Positions 38,237 through 47,976 of a stretch of 64,000 bases of DNA are shown one piece after another. A program made the position numbers and the translations under genes. The stretch is taken from NCBI GenBank assembly GCA_963969345.1, contig OZ017770.1, positions 3,357,246-3,421,245 of the forward strand. The letters run 5' to 3'. Each line of letters starts with the position of its first letter. The stretch's first letter is position 1. The stretch is from Turbatrix aceti (lineage: Eukaryota > Nematoda > Chromadorea > Rhabditida > Panagrolaimidae). Under the pieces are notes generated by a model, which worked only from the letters and a program-made list of their open reading frames with translations, was not told where the DNA came from and did no database searches.

Positions 38237-39332
38237 ATGAACAATTCAAAAAATAAAATACAAAAAGTCTATTGTTTCAAATGTAAAGAACATACAAATA
38301 CTACAGAAATCACATATATTATTACGAAAAATGAAAAAAATATGATAAAAGGAAAATGCGAGGAATGTAGCACCAGGAAGTGCAAAATCATTCCAACAAT
38401 AAAGATTGGAGGAAGTTTTGAAAACCCCAAAGACAATTCATTAGAGATCTTAGAAAAAGCTTATTATTCTCCTAAAACAGGATTTTGTGGAGTCAATGAA
38501 TTGCAACGAAAAACAAAGTTACCAATCAAGGAAGTCAAAGAATTTTTGAATCAGCAAGATGTTTACACTCTTCATAAGCCAGCTCGTAAGAACTTCAAGA
38601 GTCAAAGAGTTTATGTCAGTGGAATAGATGATCAATGGCAATCAGATCTCGTAGAAATGATTCCTTATGCCTCGGAGAATAATGATTTCAAGTATCTCTT
38701 GACCATCATTGATTGTTTTAGTAGGTATGCATGGGTTGTTCCTCTTAAAAGTAAAACAGGCAAAGAAACTGCAGATGCTTTAGAAGCCGTTATGAATAAA
38801 AGTGGAAGAAAACCCAAAAAGATGCAGACTGATAATGGTAAGGAGTATTATAATAAAGAAATGAATAAACTTTTCAAATCATTAGAAATAAATCACTTCT
38901 CAACTTATTCAGATAAGAAAGCATCAATAGTTGAAAGATTTAATAGGACTTTGAAAGAGAAAATGTGGAAAATGTTTACTCATAGAGGAAATCATAAATG
39001 GATAGACATTCTTGATGACCTTGTAAAGGGATATAATAATCATTTTCACTCTAGCATTAAAATGTCTCCCATGCAGGCTTCAAAAATAGAAAATCAAAGT
39101 ATTGTTTACAACAATCTTTTTCCTAAAGAGAAAAATCTTTTCTCAAAGGAGAATAATCTTTTTCCTAAAGAAATTGAAAAGGAAGAAATTCAAAGAGATT
39201 CAAAGGCTTTAGACAAAGCGAAATTGCCGAAGGTCTTGCACAAAGTGAAATTCAAAATAGGTGATACTGTCAGAATTACAAAATATAAAGCTATTTTTGA
39301 TAAAGGATATCTACCAAATTGGAGTACAGAGC

Positions 39333-39644
39333 TGTAGTAGTTCTCTATGCCACTCGCGATAGATACTTTACTCACAAGCAAAGACCTGTAACCAATACAT
39401 ATAATACAACATACAACAGGTCCAATCACTACCTCAACAAGGGTGGAGTTCCGTCGGGTTGAGGTCTTTGGGTTGCTCTGGGCTTGCCTTCGGCCGGGCG
39501 TCGATCACGCAGCCAACGAACACGACCGCTCGCGGCGACAGACAAAACAACAACTGAGACAATAGGAAAGGGAAATACAGGAAACAATTATTCTACGCGA
39601 GATACGAATGCGCACGCGTTGCACCAACTCGTACTCGCGTAACA
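39333..39644 (-). repeat. LTR (left copy; 3' LTR of the minus-strand element)
   Basis: 312 bp, matching 40571-40882. It is followed internally by a polypurine tract when read on the minus strand. Confidence 0.9.
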
Positions 39645-39654
39645 CTTCCCTCTC

Positions 39655-40224
39655 TCAACAGAAACGGACAATAAGGGCTGAATCATGGGACAGGGGCAAA
39701 TCTCCTTCCTGAGACGTCGTCGTCGGATTCACCCTGCGACGGGTAGTCGTCGGGACACGTTTCCTTGCAAACACTCTGCGTCTGCGGCTTCTCGAAATCC
39801 GGCGTCGGTTTCGGTTGTCGTCCAAGAGTGCTTCGGCAGGACTGATGTTACCGGAAACCATCTTGCTGGGACTGGTTCGGATGCTGCGCAGCATCAGGCG
39901 GACTGCTTCCTGCAGGTCCACCACATCGGCGTTCATCTTCAGTCCATCCGTGAGCATGTGCCCGTATCGCTCGGCTGGATACGGCAGGGACGGACAATGC
40001 TGGATGCTTTGAACATCTTCAATCGTAGGCAATAGTGCTGGGTGCGCTGCCTTCGCACGTGGCACGCACTTGCCTTCGGTGATAACAGGAACACTCGCTA
40101 TCACCACTTTCCCCTCCTTTTTGACATTGCACTGGCTTGCAATCGTCTGGGGTACCGCTTCTGCTCGTCCTTCAAACTTGACTTTCGAGAGCTGGTCATC
40201 GTTGGCTGCTTCTGCGATCCGCAC
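39655..40224 (-). pseudogene. Pol (integrase C-terminal) remnant of the LTR element
   Basis: A 189-codon minus-strand frame inside the LTR element. Only the middle resembles a family: an LQEAVRLMLRSIRTS helix followed by SPAEALL, the hallmark after the catalytic core of Ty3/gypsy and retroviral integrases. The upstream part is low in complexity and probably a deletion junction. No reverse transcriptase or protease is present. Confidence 0.45.
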
Positions 40225-40570
40225 GGCAAGGGTCCGACCGGCCTGGTCACCCTTCCGTTCATGAATGGTCGCTGCACCGATGTGATCCTGGGATCCTGCG
40301 AAGTCGTCGAATTGATGGCACGTGCACTCCTTGACATATAGACACGACCATCGGGTTTTCTGCTGATTGACCCTGGCCTCCTGGATCGATGATCGCTTTG
40401 AGACTGCAACCGCTCCGATTGCTGGCCCTGCAGCTTTCGCGGCAAGCGGTTTGCTCTTCTTCGCATCCTTCTCGGGCTCGGTCGTGAGATCTGTCTTGTT
40501 CGGAGTTGCGGGGATGGCTTGGATCGGCTTCTCGTCACCTCTGTAGGTCGCCGAATCCTCTCGTCACCAA

Positions 40571-40882
40571 TGTAGTAGTTCTCTATGCCACTCGCGATAG
40601 ATACTTTACTCACAAGCAAAGACCTGTAACCAATACATATAATACAACATACAACAGGTCCAATCACTACCTCAACAAGGGTGGAGTTCCGTCGGGTTGA
40701 GGTCTTTGGGTTGCTCTGGGCTTGCCTTCGGCCGGGCGTCGATCACGCAGCCAACGAACACGACCGCTCGCGGCGACAGACAAAACAACAACTGAGACAA
40801 TAGGAAAGGGAAATACAGGAAACAATTATTCTACGCGAGATACGAATGCGCACGCGTTGCACCAACTCGTACTCGCGTAACA
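40571..40882 (-). repeat. LTR (right copy; 5' LTR of the minus-strand element)
   Basis: 312 bp, matching 39333-39644. It adjoins a TTGGTGACG primer-binding-like site on its internal side and the second AGAGC target copy on its outer side. Confidence 0.9.
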
Positions 40883-41144
40883 AGAGCAATTTAAGATTTC
40901 AGAAGTTCTAATAGGTGATCCAATTATGTATTCAATAAAAGATTTAGCAGATGAGGAAATTAAAGGAAAGTTTTACTCTGAGGAACTTACACTTTATAAT
41001 AATGTCAAAGAAGAATATAAAATAGAAAAAGTTCTGCGGAAAAGAAATAGAAAAGAAAACGGTAAGACGTTAAAAGAAATACTTGTCAAGTGGTATGGAT
41101 ATCCAGATAAGTTTAACTGAAATCCTAAACATAAAGGAGTTATC

Positions 41145-42391
41145 TTAAATACTGACAACTTTAACTCTATTATCCTTGACTTCAACAACATTTTCACTCA
41201 AAATGAGACAATAACATTTAGTACTTTGAGCAATATTTTTATTGAAGCTTGCCTTAATTGTAACATCAGGTCGAGATGCAATAATTCTATCATTCTGTTT
41301 TGATACATCGAATACTAAAAGAGGATAGTAATAATAATAAACATCTTCTTCCATGAAAATGTAATCCTTCGTTGATTCATAATAACTGTTTCTAAATTCT
41401 TTAGCAAAATTGTATTGTTGAACTGCATTGAATTTATCAAAATCGAATTTCAAGCATTCATATGGATATCTTTCTGAATTTAGTTCAACATAAATTTCTT
41501 CTAATCCACAATTATCGAACTTTGCAGCATTTAGATAATTGTTATCTCTAGCAGTCTGAAATGCTATGACAATGTATTTTATTTTATCATATTTAGTTCC
41601 AAGTTTCCAAGTGAATTCGCGGTTGCCATTTGGAATATTATAACTCTCAAATTGTCGGGAAATAAAAGGCATTTGAACTAGTTTATTACTTTCAAATAGA
41701 TTAAGAAGTTTGTTTTGCATCTCTAAGGAAGGCATAATTTTAGGAATTATCCATTGAAGTTTATTAATAGTCATTTTAGATGTAAATTTAGTAGGATCTG
41801 AAGAAACACAAGAATTCTTGTTTTCTGGAGATCTATAAAGACTTAACTGGTGTTTTCTTCCATAAATTATTCGATTGTAACATTCAGCAAAACCAAAAAT
41901 ATGACTTAGAGGAATACAAAAGGTTAGTAAGCCTTTTCTATTTTTAGTGTATTTATTTATCTTATAATTTATGATATCCTTAGTCTCGAGGATCCAACCA
42001 AAAGTATTTTGTTTATTCATTGTGGAAGAATAAGTAAGTAAACCTTTTAATAGTGTAGCTCTTCCAGGATCAATGACATTTTCAACTTGCATACCATCCA
42101 TACTATAAGTTGCTCTATCAAATAAAAACATTGGAGCATTGTTGGAGAGTGTAACTTCATCAGTATCCGCGAGTTGCGTACCATCAAGTTTAGTCAATGA
42201 AGCTTCTAAATATATATAAGATTTATGAAGTAATAGAGATCACAGGTTTCAATTATAAAATTTATTTCTCCATGTTGATTTAAACTAGATCCTGATGAAG
42301 GAAATATGCTAATCAAATTTTCTTTTTGAATTGAAGTATCTTGAATAATTGGACTATCAACAATCAGGATTCTATCAACAGCTTCGGTCAT
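41145..42391 (-). pseudogene. Maverick major capsid protein (double jelly-roll), frameshifted
   Basis: The long frame (42197-41145, 350 codons) contains features of Polinton major capsid proteins: an early LSNNAPMFLFDRATYSMDGMQ segment, an INKLQWIIPKIMPS segment and a C-terminal Tyr-rich region. The N-terminus (MTEAVDRILIVDS to INFIIETCDLYY) is encoded in another frame at 42391-42206. The frame break lies near 42205-42230, in the strand that normally continues into the TKLDGT block, and needs a single-base indel. Total length would be about 410-420 residues, usual for the family. The protein forms the hexon-like shell of the predicted virion. Stop codons of the integrase and this gene face each other 24 bp apart. 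It could be an assembly indel in an A/T run instead of a real lesion. Confidence 0.82.
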
Positions 42392-42440
42392 TTTAGACTT
42401 TTCAATTTAATTAGAATAAATTTTTTCTAAGTTAAATACA

Positions 42441-45024
42441 ATGAATCTATTGCAATTCTACTTTTTCTTTATATTTACTCATCATGATATTTTAGCTGCT
42501 ATCATTTGTACTTCTAATGCACCAGTTCAATATTTCAAACTTCCGAAACTACACAAATGTAATTATCATAGACAATTAAATAGTCAATCAAAAGTAGTAA
42601 GGTATGAAGTATATAAACCGAACATTATTGAATATTCAAGTGATGCAAAATTGTGTAAGAAATTAGTAAGTGAAGTATCAATGTATACAGATTTTTCAGG
42701 ATATGAGCATCTAGTAGAAAAAGAATTGAACCATCGTTCTATCAGTCTCGCAGAATGTAGAGATTGGATTGTAAATAAGAGGTGTGAATATGGAACTCTT
42801 GTAAAAAGCAGTGGTTTGTCAGATTCAAAGAATCCTAGATCTGGAGGATTGTCAGATTCAAAGACCTTCGGTAGATCCGGAGGATTGTGGAGTACAAATA
42901 ATAAAGTTGAAGTAGATTATCCAAATAGATTTACAAGTATGTTCTCACCAAAAAGATATTACAAAGAGAATTGCATCATCATTGACACAAAGGTTTATTC
43001 TCATTTCAATCAAAGTAGTCCAAGTAATGTGTTAGCAGATATGTCAGAGTGTAAATATCAGGATGGTTCTTGTCCAATAAAGAAGAATGAAATTATGATT
43101 TGGGATGTCAATAAAGATCAGAAGTGTCAATATATTTCTATTGGAAAACTAGATGGAATCATGAATAATGGTCTTTGGATAAATAGTAAAAATCAAATTG
43201 CTTTAAGTCTAAATAAGAGTAAAATTGTAAGAGATTGTAATCGAGATACTTCTCAAGGAAGCTCTGCTAACGCTGATCTAATAGTTAGTGAAGAAGGTTT
43301 TGCAGTCAAGGAAATTCAAAGACTTCCTTCAGAGTCGAGAATTCCTAGATCCGAAGGATTGATTCCTCAAGCTCAAGTATCACAATCAACGAATCCTAGT
43401 CTTCAAGAAATGAGTACAAATCCAGGATTGTATCAAAAAGAAAGAGAAGAATATTATAAAAGACAAAGAGAAATCCAAATGGATCGGGAACTTCGTGAAC
43501 AAAAAGACAAAGAAGCAAGAGATAAATACGAAGCTGATCGTAAAGAATTTGAGAAGAGAAGAGAAGAAAAAATGAAGCAATATCTAGAGTTCGAAAAGAG
43601 AAAGAAGGAAAAAATAGAAAGATTAGCTAAAGCATCTACATCACAAGCTCCTTTAATAGTTGAAAAGGTTGAAAATACTACCAAAAGGGTCAAAAGATCT
43701 ACGAATCAAAGTTTAGAAGAACCTTTCCCACTACCAACTTATGAAGAATACTCAAAGATTAAAAATGATTGTTTACTGCTTCCAAGTTATGAAGTTTACT
43801 TAAAATCTAAAGATCTGGAAATCAAAGATTTCGTTCAATCAAAAGATCTAGAAGTCAAGGACTTTGAAAAACAAAGAGAGGCCTGTGATACTTTCCCAAG
43901 TTATGATGAATACGTTACTTTACTTTACTTTACTTTATTACTCTTACTCGTGCATAATTACTCATTACAAAATTAAAGAGACAGTGATGAGTATCGAGAT
44001 TGCACGAAGAGGGCGCCGTCAATCGTAGCTACCTGCGTCACGTCGTAGTCCTTAGCAGGAATACGTTACTAAATTTGCTAAATATGCTCTCGAAGAATTA
44101 GAAAATAGAAAATCTGGAAGAGGTAATAGAACTAGGAGACAAGTTTACTCAGATTTTCAAGCTGCTGGAGAGTTTCAATACCTTGAGAACAAATCAAATA
44201 ATCTACTACGTCATACAACGGAAGTAATGTGCGATATATTTAATGAGCATACTTCTCTTCTTGAGACTCTTATAAAAGAAAACCCTAGAAGATACATTCA
44301 AAAACAACTAAATCATTCAGCAATACGGGTAAGATCAATTGATACTAATGACGATATTATTCAAGTGACATTTTGTAAAGAAATTGATGATTCTGACATT
44401 GAATTTGTTGATCTAACACATTTTGATGGATTCAAGACAAGTTTAGCTCTTACTCAAGGACAAATACCCATTAGAATTAAACAATTTGGAGACAAGATTT
44501 GGTATTACAAGAACGATCCAAGTGGGGGAATAATTTCTAGTAGCCTAGCACTACATCCTATGGCTGATAATGTTACTAATTTCAAAAACTTTGATCTAAA
44601 TTTTGATCTAAATTTCTTAGATGATAAAGTAATCTTTCATGAACATATCCTCCTTGATACAAAAACGAATATTGAAGAAGAACTAATAAATGAGATGCGA
44701 GAAAAAGCTGATACTAGCATTCAATTACACTCAAATAGTCAAGATGGTATGATTCCTCATGAAATATTAGATGAGGTAGAATCCATTTTTGAGAAGTATT
44801 ACATTAGAATTTGGAGGATTTATGTAACTATTGGTGTTACTCTCTTTTAAATATTTATAGGTAGATCTATTTGGATGGTCCTTTCTCCAAAAACATTCTT
44901 TGATTCAAGAAAAAATAGAAATCCGAGAAATAGGAATCCAATTTTTGTGAGAACAAAAAATCATGAAGATGTTGAACTGCAAGATTTCAGAAGTGAACAT
45001 AGAAGATCTCTTGTTGTAGACTAA
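42441..45024 (+). pseudogene. Candidate viral envelope-like glycoprotein of the Maverick, interrupted
   Basis: The first 511-codon frame (42441-43976) starts with a hydrophobic signal-like segment. A Cys-rich ectodomain follows, with blocks such as LAECRDWIVNKRCEYG and a CKYQDGSCPIKKNEIMIWDV...CQYISIGKLDGIM region, which recall insect chuvirus- and nyavirus-like glycoproteins. Next come a long charged helix (about residues 335-400), an RVKR-S sequence at about 416-420 resembling a furin site, and a repetitive PSYEVYLKSKDL tail. A SINE-like insertion (43920-44058) then breaks the frame. The downstream frame continues at 44059-44850 and reaches a hydrophobic segment (YVTIGVTLF) cut by TAA at 44848. 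The same frame stays open after the stop to 45024 with IFIG and a basic tail. Divergent from MCP. Annotation as envelope-like is an inference from layout and weak motif similarity. Confidence 0.55.
43920..44058 (-). mobile_element. Short SINE-like insertion with 12-bp target duplication
   Basis: 139 bp are flanked by GAATACGTTACT (43908-43919 and 44059-44070). Read on the minus strand it starts CCTGCTAAGGACTACGACG and ends in a (TAAAG)n simple tail. A unique head, a simple-repeat tail and a target duplication over 10 bp fit LINE-mediated retrotransposition. I cannot identify the head as tRNA, 7SL or 5S. It interrupts the glycoprotein gene. Confidence 0.65.
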
Positions 45025-45217
45025 ATCGAAGACAAACCAGAGGTTCTAGGATTCTTTGAATGTGATTCCTAGATCTGAAAGATCGACTAAATTTTTCTAT
45101 CTTCAAATTATTTTTATTATTATTATTCTTTAATAAATTATAATCTGCGTAAGCAAGCTTCCTTAAAGTCAACTCTACAAAACGTAATAAGAATCTTCCT
45201 TCGGAATTCACCAGGTT

Positions 45218-45553
45218 TTGCAGAGCAAAAACGTAATGAGATTCTTCAATTCTGGTGATTCTTCAAAATATGTTATCATTAGTCCAAAAGAGAAAGATAA
45301 AATAGAATTGATTCAAGATATTAAACATGAAGAAAAAATAGAAATCAATGAAAAAATAAAAGTCAAGGAAGGATCTGCAAGACATTCACTTAGTGAAGGA
45401 GGAAGTATTACTCAAAAATCAATGAATATTACAAATGAAAAATTGAATACTAATAGATCCGAAGGATTGAATAAAAAGAATGCAGCATTTCTTAGAACTC
45501 TAAAGAAAGGATCTGCAAGACCTAGTGAAGGATCAGGATTCAAAAGAATTTAA
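45218..45553 (+). CDS. Small Maverick protein of unknown function
   Basis: A 111-codon frame rich in Lys, Glu and Ser, with two copies of a KEGSAR/KKGSAR-P/H-S motif and RSEGLNKKN. It is charged and probably disordered. No family is recognised. It lies between the glycoprotein region and the convergent minor capsid candidate. It may be a small structural protein, or a chance frame in AT-rich DNA. Confidence 0.35.
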   Translation: MQSKNVMRFFNSGDSSKYVIISPKEKDKIELIQDIKHEEKIEINEKIKVKEGSARHSLSEGGSITQKSMNITNEKLNTNRSEGLNKKNAAFLRTLKKGSARPSEGSGFKRI

Positions 45554-45572
45554 TTTAAATTATTTCCTTTTT

Positions 45573-45977
45573 TTACGTTTTTACATATAATTCTATATGA
45601 AGATCACATTTGTTAAAGTCAATAAGGTTATTTTTATCATCCACTAGTTTTAGTGTTAAAGTATTACAATTATTAACACTTCGATGATAAATTAAGTTTA
45701 TTGGTTCATATTTTACTCCTCCATTAGGTGAATCTAAAGGAAACTTGCAAATGATATTACTTTGTCGTTCATCAATGAAAGTATCACAAATAAGATTGCA
45801 TGATAGATAAACGAAATCGGAGATTCCTAGATCTTTAGATCTGACAAAAGGCTTATCATTAGAACAATCCAAAATTCCATCAATCTTCACAACACTAATA
45901 CTACTAATTTTTAAATCTTGTGGAAATTGAAATGTCTTTTCATTTGTTCGATATATATTTAAGAAGAGACTTGTCAT
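45573..45977 (-). CDS. Probable Maverick minor capsid (penton-like) protein, short form
   Basis: 134 residues, all-beta in appearance. The segments VYLSCNLICDTFIDERQSN, YEPINLIYHRSVN and TLTLKLVDDKNNLIDFNK followed by IELYVKT match in order the C-terminal jelly-roll of Polinton proteins with the pattern VYCDIV...QxVGD..., Y.PV....F.TI.I.I.DD.G.PI.F..GKV.VTLHF. Those are considered minor capsid or penton proteins forming the five-fold vertices. Many relatives are longer. Here the N-terminal arm is short and the start may be elsewhere. The 5' end faces the ATPase gene across about 90 bp, a likely shared promoter. Confidence 0.5.
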   Translation of the reverse strand: MTSLFLNIYRTNEKTFQFPQDLKISSISVVKIDGILDCSNDKPFVRSKDLGISDFVYLSCNLICDTFIDERQSNIICKFPLDSPNGGVKYEPINLIYHRSVNNCNTLTLKLVDDKNNLIDFNKCDLHIELYVKT

Positions 45978-46063
45978 TCTTAATTAATGATTCAATTTAT
46001 TTATATAATTTATTTTATCTTATATTTTTCAAACATTTTAAATACCTAGGTATAAATTTAAAA

Positions 46064-46810
46064 ATGAGTGATTTCAGTGACTACAGTATCAAAAATTATT
46101 ATCCAGAAAGAAAGAACAATCCTTTGCTTCCTCAATCAATAAGAGGATGTATAATTGGTAAGAGTGGATGTGGAAAGACTAACTTACTAATGAACTTACT
46201 TTTGGATGCTTACAAAGGAGAAGAATACCTTGATTATAATAATCTTTATATTTTCTCTAGTACTTTATTTCAACCTTGTTATCAAGCGCTTATTAATGGA
46301 CTTAGGGAAGGTTTAAGTAAAATGGAAATTAGGAGGTGTTTTGAAAAGCAAGACTTTATAATTGAGGAAAAGGATAATCCAAAGAAAATCATTGATATTC
46401 ATTTCTCAGAAAAAATAGAAGATATTCCAGATCCTAACTCAATTGATCTCAATAAAAAGACTTTAATAATTTTTGATGATCTTTTATTAGAAAAACAAAA
46501 TAAAATAGAACAATATTATACAAGAGGAAGACACTCCGGAGTGGATTGTTTTTACATTTCTCAAAATTATATAAAGCTTCCAAAGAATACAATTAGAGAA
46601 AATGCTAACTTCTTCATAATATTCCCACAAGATAAGATGAATTTAGATTATATTTATCGCGATCACTGTTCAGAGATTCAGAAGTTAGAATTTCTAGAAA
46701 TGACTAAAGATATTTGGAGTAAGAAGTATAATTTTCTGACCATTGATAAATCTAGTGATCTTGATGATGGAAGGTTTAGAAAGTGCTTGAAATATTTCTT
46801 CATTTTTTGA
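46064..46810 (+). CDS. Maverick A32-type genome packaging ATPase
   Basis: 248 residues from the ATG at 46064; an upstream in-frame ATG at 45920 would add a hydrophobic, unlikely leader. Walker A is GKSGCGKTN near residue 31, preceded by the strand GCIIG. Walker B is LIIFDDLL near residue 136. A TRGRHSGVDCFYISQNY motif with the sensor Gln follows near residue 160. These are the marks of the FtsK/HerA-superfamily packaging ATPases (poxvirus A32, Polinton ATP), which drive DNA into the capsid. The length is normal for Polintons. The 3' end overlaps the convergent coiled-coil gene by 11 bp. Confidence 0.92.
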   Translation: MSDFSDYSIKNYYPERKNNPLLPQSIRGCIIGKSGCGKTNLLMNLLLDAYKGEEYLDYNNLYIFSSTLFQPCYQALINGLREGLSKMEIRRCFEKQDFIIEEKDNPKKIIDIHFSEKIEDIPDPNSIDLNKKTLIIFDDLLLEKQNKIEQYYTRGRHSGVDCFYISQNYIKLPKNTIRENANFFIIFPQDKMNLDYIYRDHCSEIQKLEFLEMTKDIWSKKYNFLTIDKSSDLDDGRFRKCLKYFFIF

Positions 46811-47405
46811 TTACAATTGTATCTTCTTTTGTGTTTTGAATGTTAATACTTTTAACTCCTTTGAACATAGGACCTTTCTTGGGATTACTTTTCATACTCA
46901 TTAATTCCTCTTTTGTATATTCATTCGAACCTTCTTCTTCAAAAATAGGTTTAAAGTCCTCAATGAATTTGATATCCTTGATCTTCTTATTAGTATATGC
47001 AGATATTTTCTTATTTTTCTCAGGTTTTATCATAATACTCGAAAACATTCTATCCATTTCTTCAATTCCACTTTTATCACTATGTTTTTCAGCTTGTTTA
47101 GCAATAATTGATTTATACTGTTTCTCTCTTTCCAGTAGAAGTTCTATAGTATCCTGATTCTTGAAGTTCGAATATTTATAGGTTTCTTTTGCTACATGAG
47201 TCTTCTCTAGAGCAATGAAAAGTTGTTTCAAACCTTTTTTATAAACATTATCTACTCTTAATGTATCTATACCTTTAATAATCAAGTCTAAGGAATCAGC
47301 ATTTTCTTCAATCAAATTTTGCAAATCAGGAATTTTTGAAATTAAGTTATCCAATCCTTCTAATTCTTCATTTGTCGGTGTGTATCTATTTATTTGTTTC
47401 TCCAT
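46800..47405 (-). CDS. Maverick-associated helical protein, unknown function
   Basis: 201 residues, strongly charged and predicted helical: a first half with ELEGLDNLISKIPDLQNLIEEN heptad-like spacing, and a second half with basic KNKKISAYTNKKIKDIKF and KSNPKKGPMFKG segments. No cysteines and no membrane segment. Its length and its place beside the ATPase and the DUF8207-like gene suggest a virion or scaffold role, but this is inference. It overlaps the ATPase stop by a few bases, as usual in compact viral genomes. Confidence 0.6.
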   Translation of the reverse strand: MEKQINRYTPTNEELEGLDNLISKIPDLQNLIEENADSLDLIIKGIDTLRVDNVYKKGLKQLFIALEKTHVAKETYKYSNFKNQDTIELLLEREKQYKSIIAKQAEKHSDKSGIEEMDRMFSSIMIKPEKNKKISAYTNKKIKDIKFIEDFKPIFEEEGSNEYTKEELMSMKSNPKKGPMFKGVKSINIQNTKEDTIVIKK

Positions 47406-47555
47406 TTATTAGATAAATTATTTTTCCGATATTCCTTTATTCCACACTTCCATTATTCCTTAATTCCATACCATCATTCCATTCCATTATTCCTCAATAA
47501 AAAGTATCTAAATAAATTAAGGATCTCCTACGGATTCACTTGTGAAATTCAAACA

Positions 47556-47942
47556 ATGGAAAAATCAGAAATACTTGATTTAATTCGTTCTTATGACTTC
47601 ATTCATAATTCAATGATTTCATTTGCTAGAAAATATAATATTTCATCAAAAACAGTATCTAATTATATGAAGGAATTGAATATTGCTCACAGAGAAAAAG
47701 GTGTAAAAAGCCCTAGAAATAGAGATGTTCATGGAAAATTCACTTTTTCGAAGGAAATTCACAAGAATCCTGAGGTACCTGATATCTTTGAAAAAGAACA
47801 AATAAAAGTAGAAAGTAAAAAGGTTGATCTTCTTGATAAACCGAAGGTTCTAGGATTCTTGAAATCTGACAAACAACGTATCAGAAGTTTTAAAGATTTC
47901 AATAAAAAATATGATGTATACTTTTCAAATTCATATGTTTAG
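47556..47942 (+). CDS. Small helix-turn-helix DNA-binding protein of the Maverick
   Basis: 128 residues from the ATG at 47556. The N-terminal 45 residues (ILDLIRSYDFIHNSMISFARKYNISSKTVSNYMKELNI read as helix-turn-helix) resemble a homeodomain-like or resolvase-type HTH, with ARKYNISSKTVSNYM as turn and recognition helix. A basic linker (REKGVKSPRNRD) and a charged tail follow. It could be a transcription regulator of the element or a packaging/terminus-binding factor. The call rests on pattern only. The frame is open further upstream, but the first plausible Met after an AT-rich spacer is used. Confidence 0.5.
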   Translation: MEKSEILDLIRSYDFIHNSMISFARKYNISSKTVSNYMKELNIAHREKGVKSPRNRDVHGKFTFSKEIHKNPEVPDIFEKEQIKVESKKVDLLDKPKVLGFLKSDKQRIRSFKDFNKKYDVYFSNSYV

Positions 47943-47976
47943 CTAAAGACCAATACCCATTTGAAAAATGCTTTGG

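Larger units (their letters stand above)
39333..40882 (-). mobile_element. Internally deleted LTR retrotransposon (probably Ty3/gypsy class) inside the integrase gene
   Basis: Two 312-bp direct repeats bound 926 bp of interior, and a 5-bp target duplication AGAGC flanks it at 39328-39332 and 40883-40887. On the minus strand each LTR has TG..CA ends (TGTTACGC ... CTACTACA). A purine tract (GAGAGAGGGAAG) precedes the downstream LTR, and TTGGTGACGAGAG after the upstream LTR looks like a primer-binding site, so the element reads right to left. The interior is too short for gag-pol. The only protein signal is a remnant like an integrase C-terminus (LMLRSIRTSPS...GNISPAEALL) around 39820-39900. It is therefore a non-autonomous deletion derivative. 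The LTRs appear essentially identical, indicating a recent insertion. Confidence 0.85.
38237..41120 (+). pseudogene. Maverick retroviral-type integrase, interrupted by an LTR retrotransposon
   Basis: The N-terminal part (38237-39332) starts with a zinc ribbon (CFKC near residue 12, CEEC near residue 49). A linker typical of Polinton integrases follows (AYYSPKTGFCGVNELQRK, EVKEFLNQQDVYTLHKP), then the rve catalytic core with the DDE triad: Asp in WQSDLVEM, Asp in MQTDNGKEY and Glu in VERFNRTLK. The frame is cut after the Trp-Ser-Thr-Glu segment by a 1.55-kb LTR element. It resumes in the same frame after the target duplication (40883-41120) with a chromodomain-like tail (VLRKRN...EILVKWYGYPDKFN). 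Integrase inserts the linear element into host DNA. As it stands, the product would lack the chromodomain-like tail. Confidence 0.9.
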
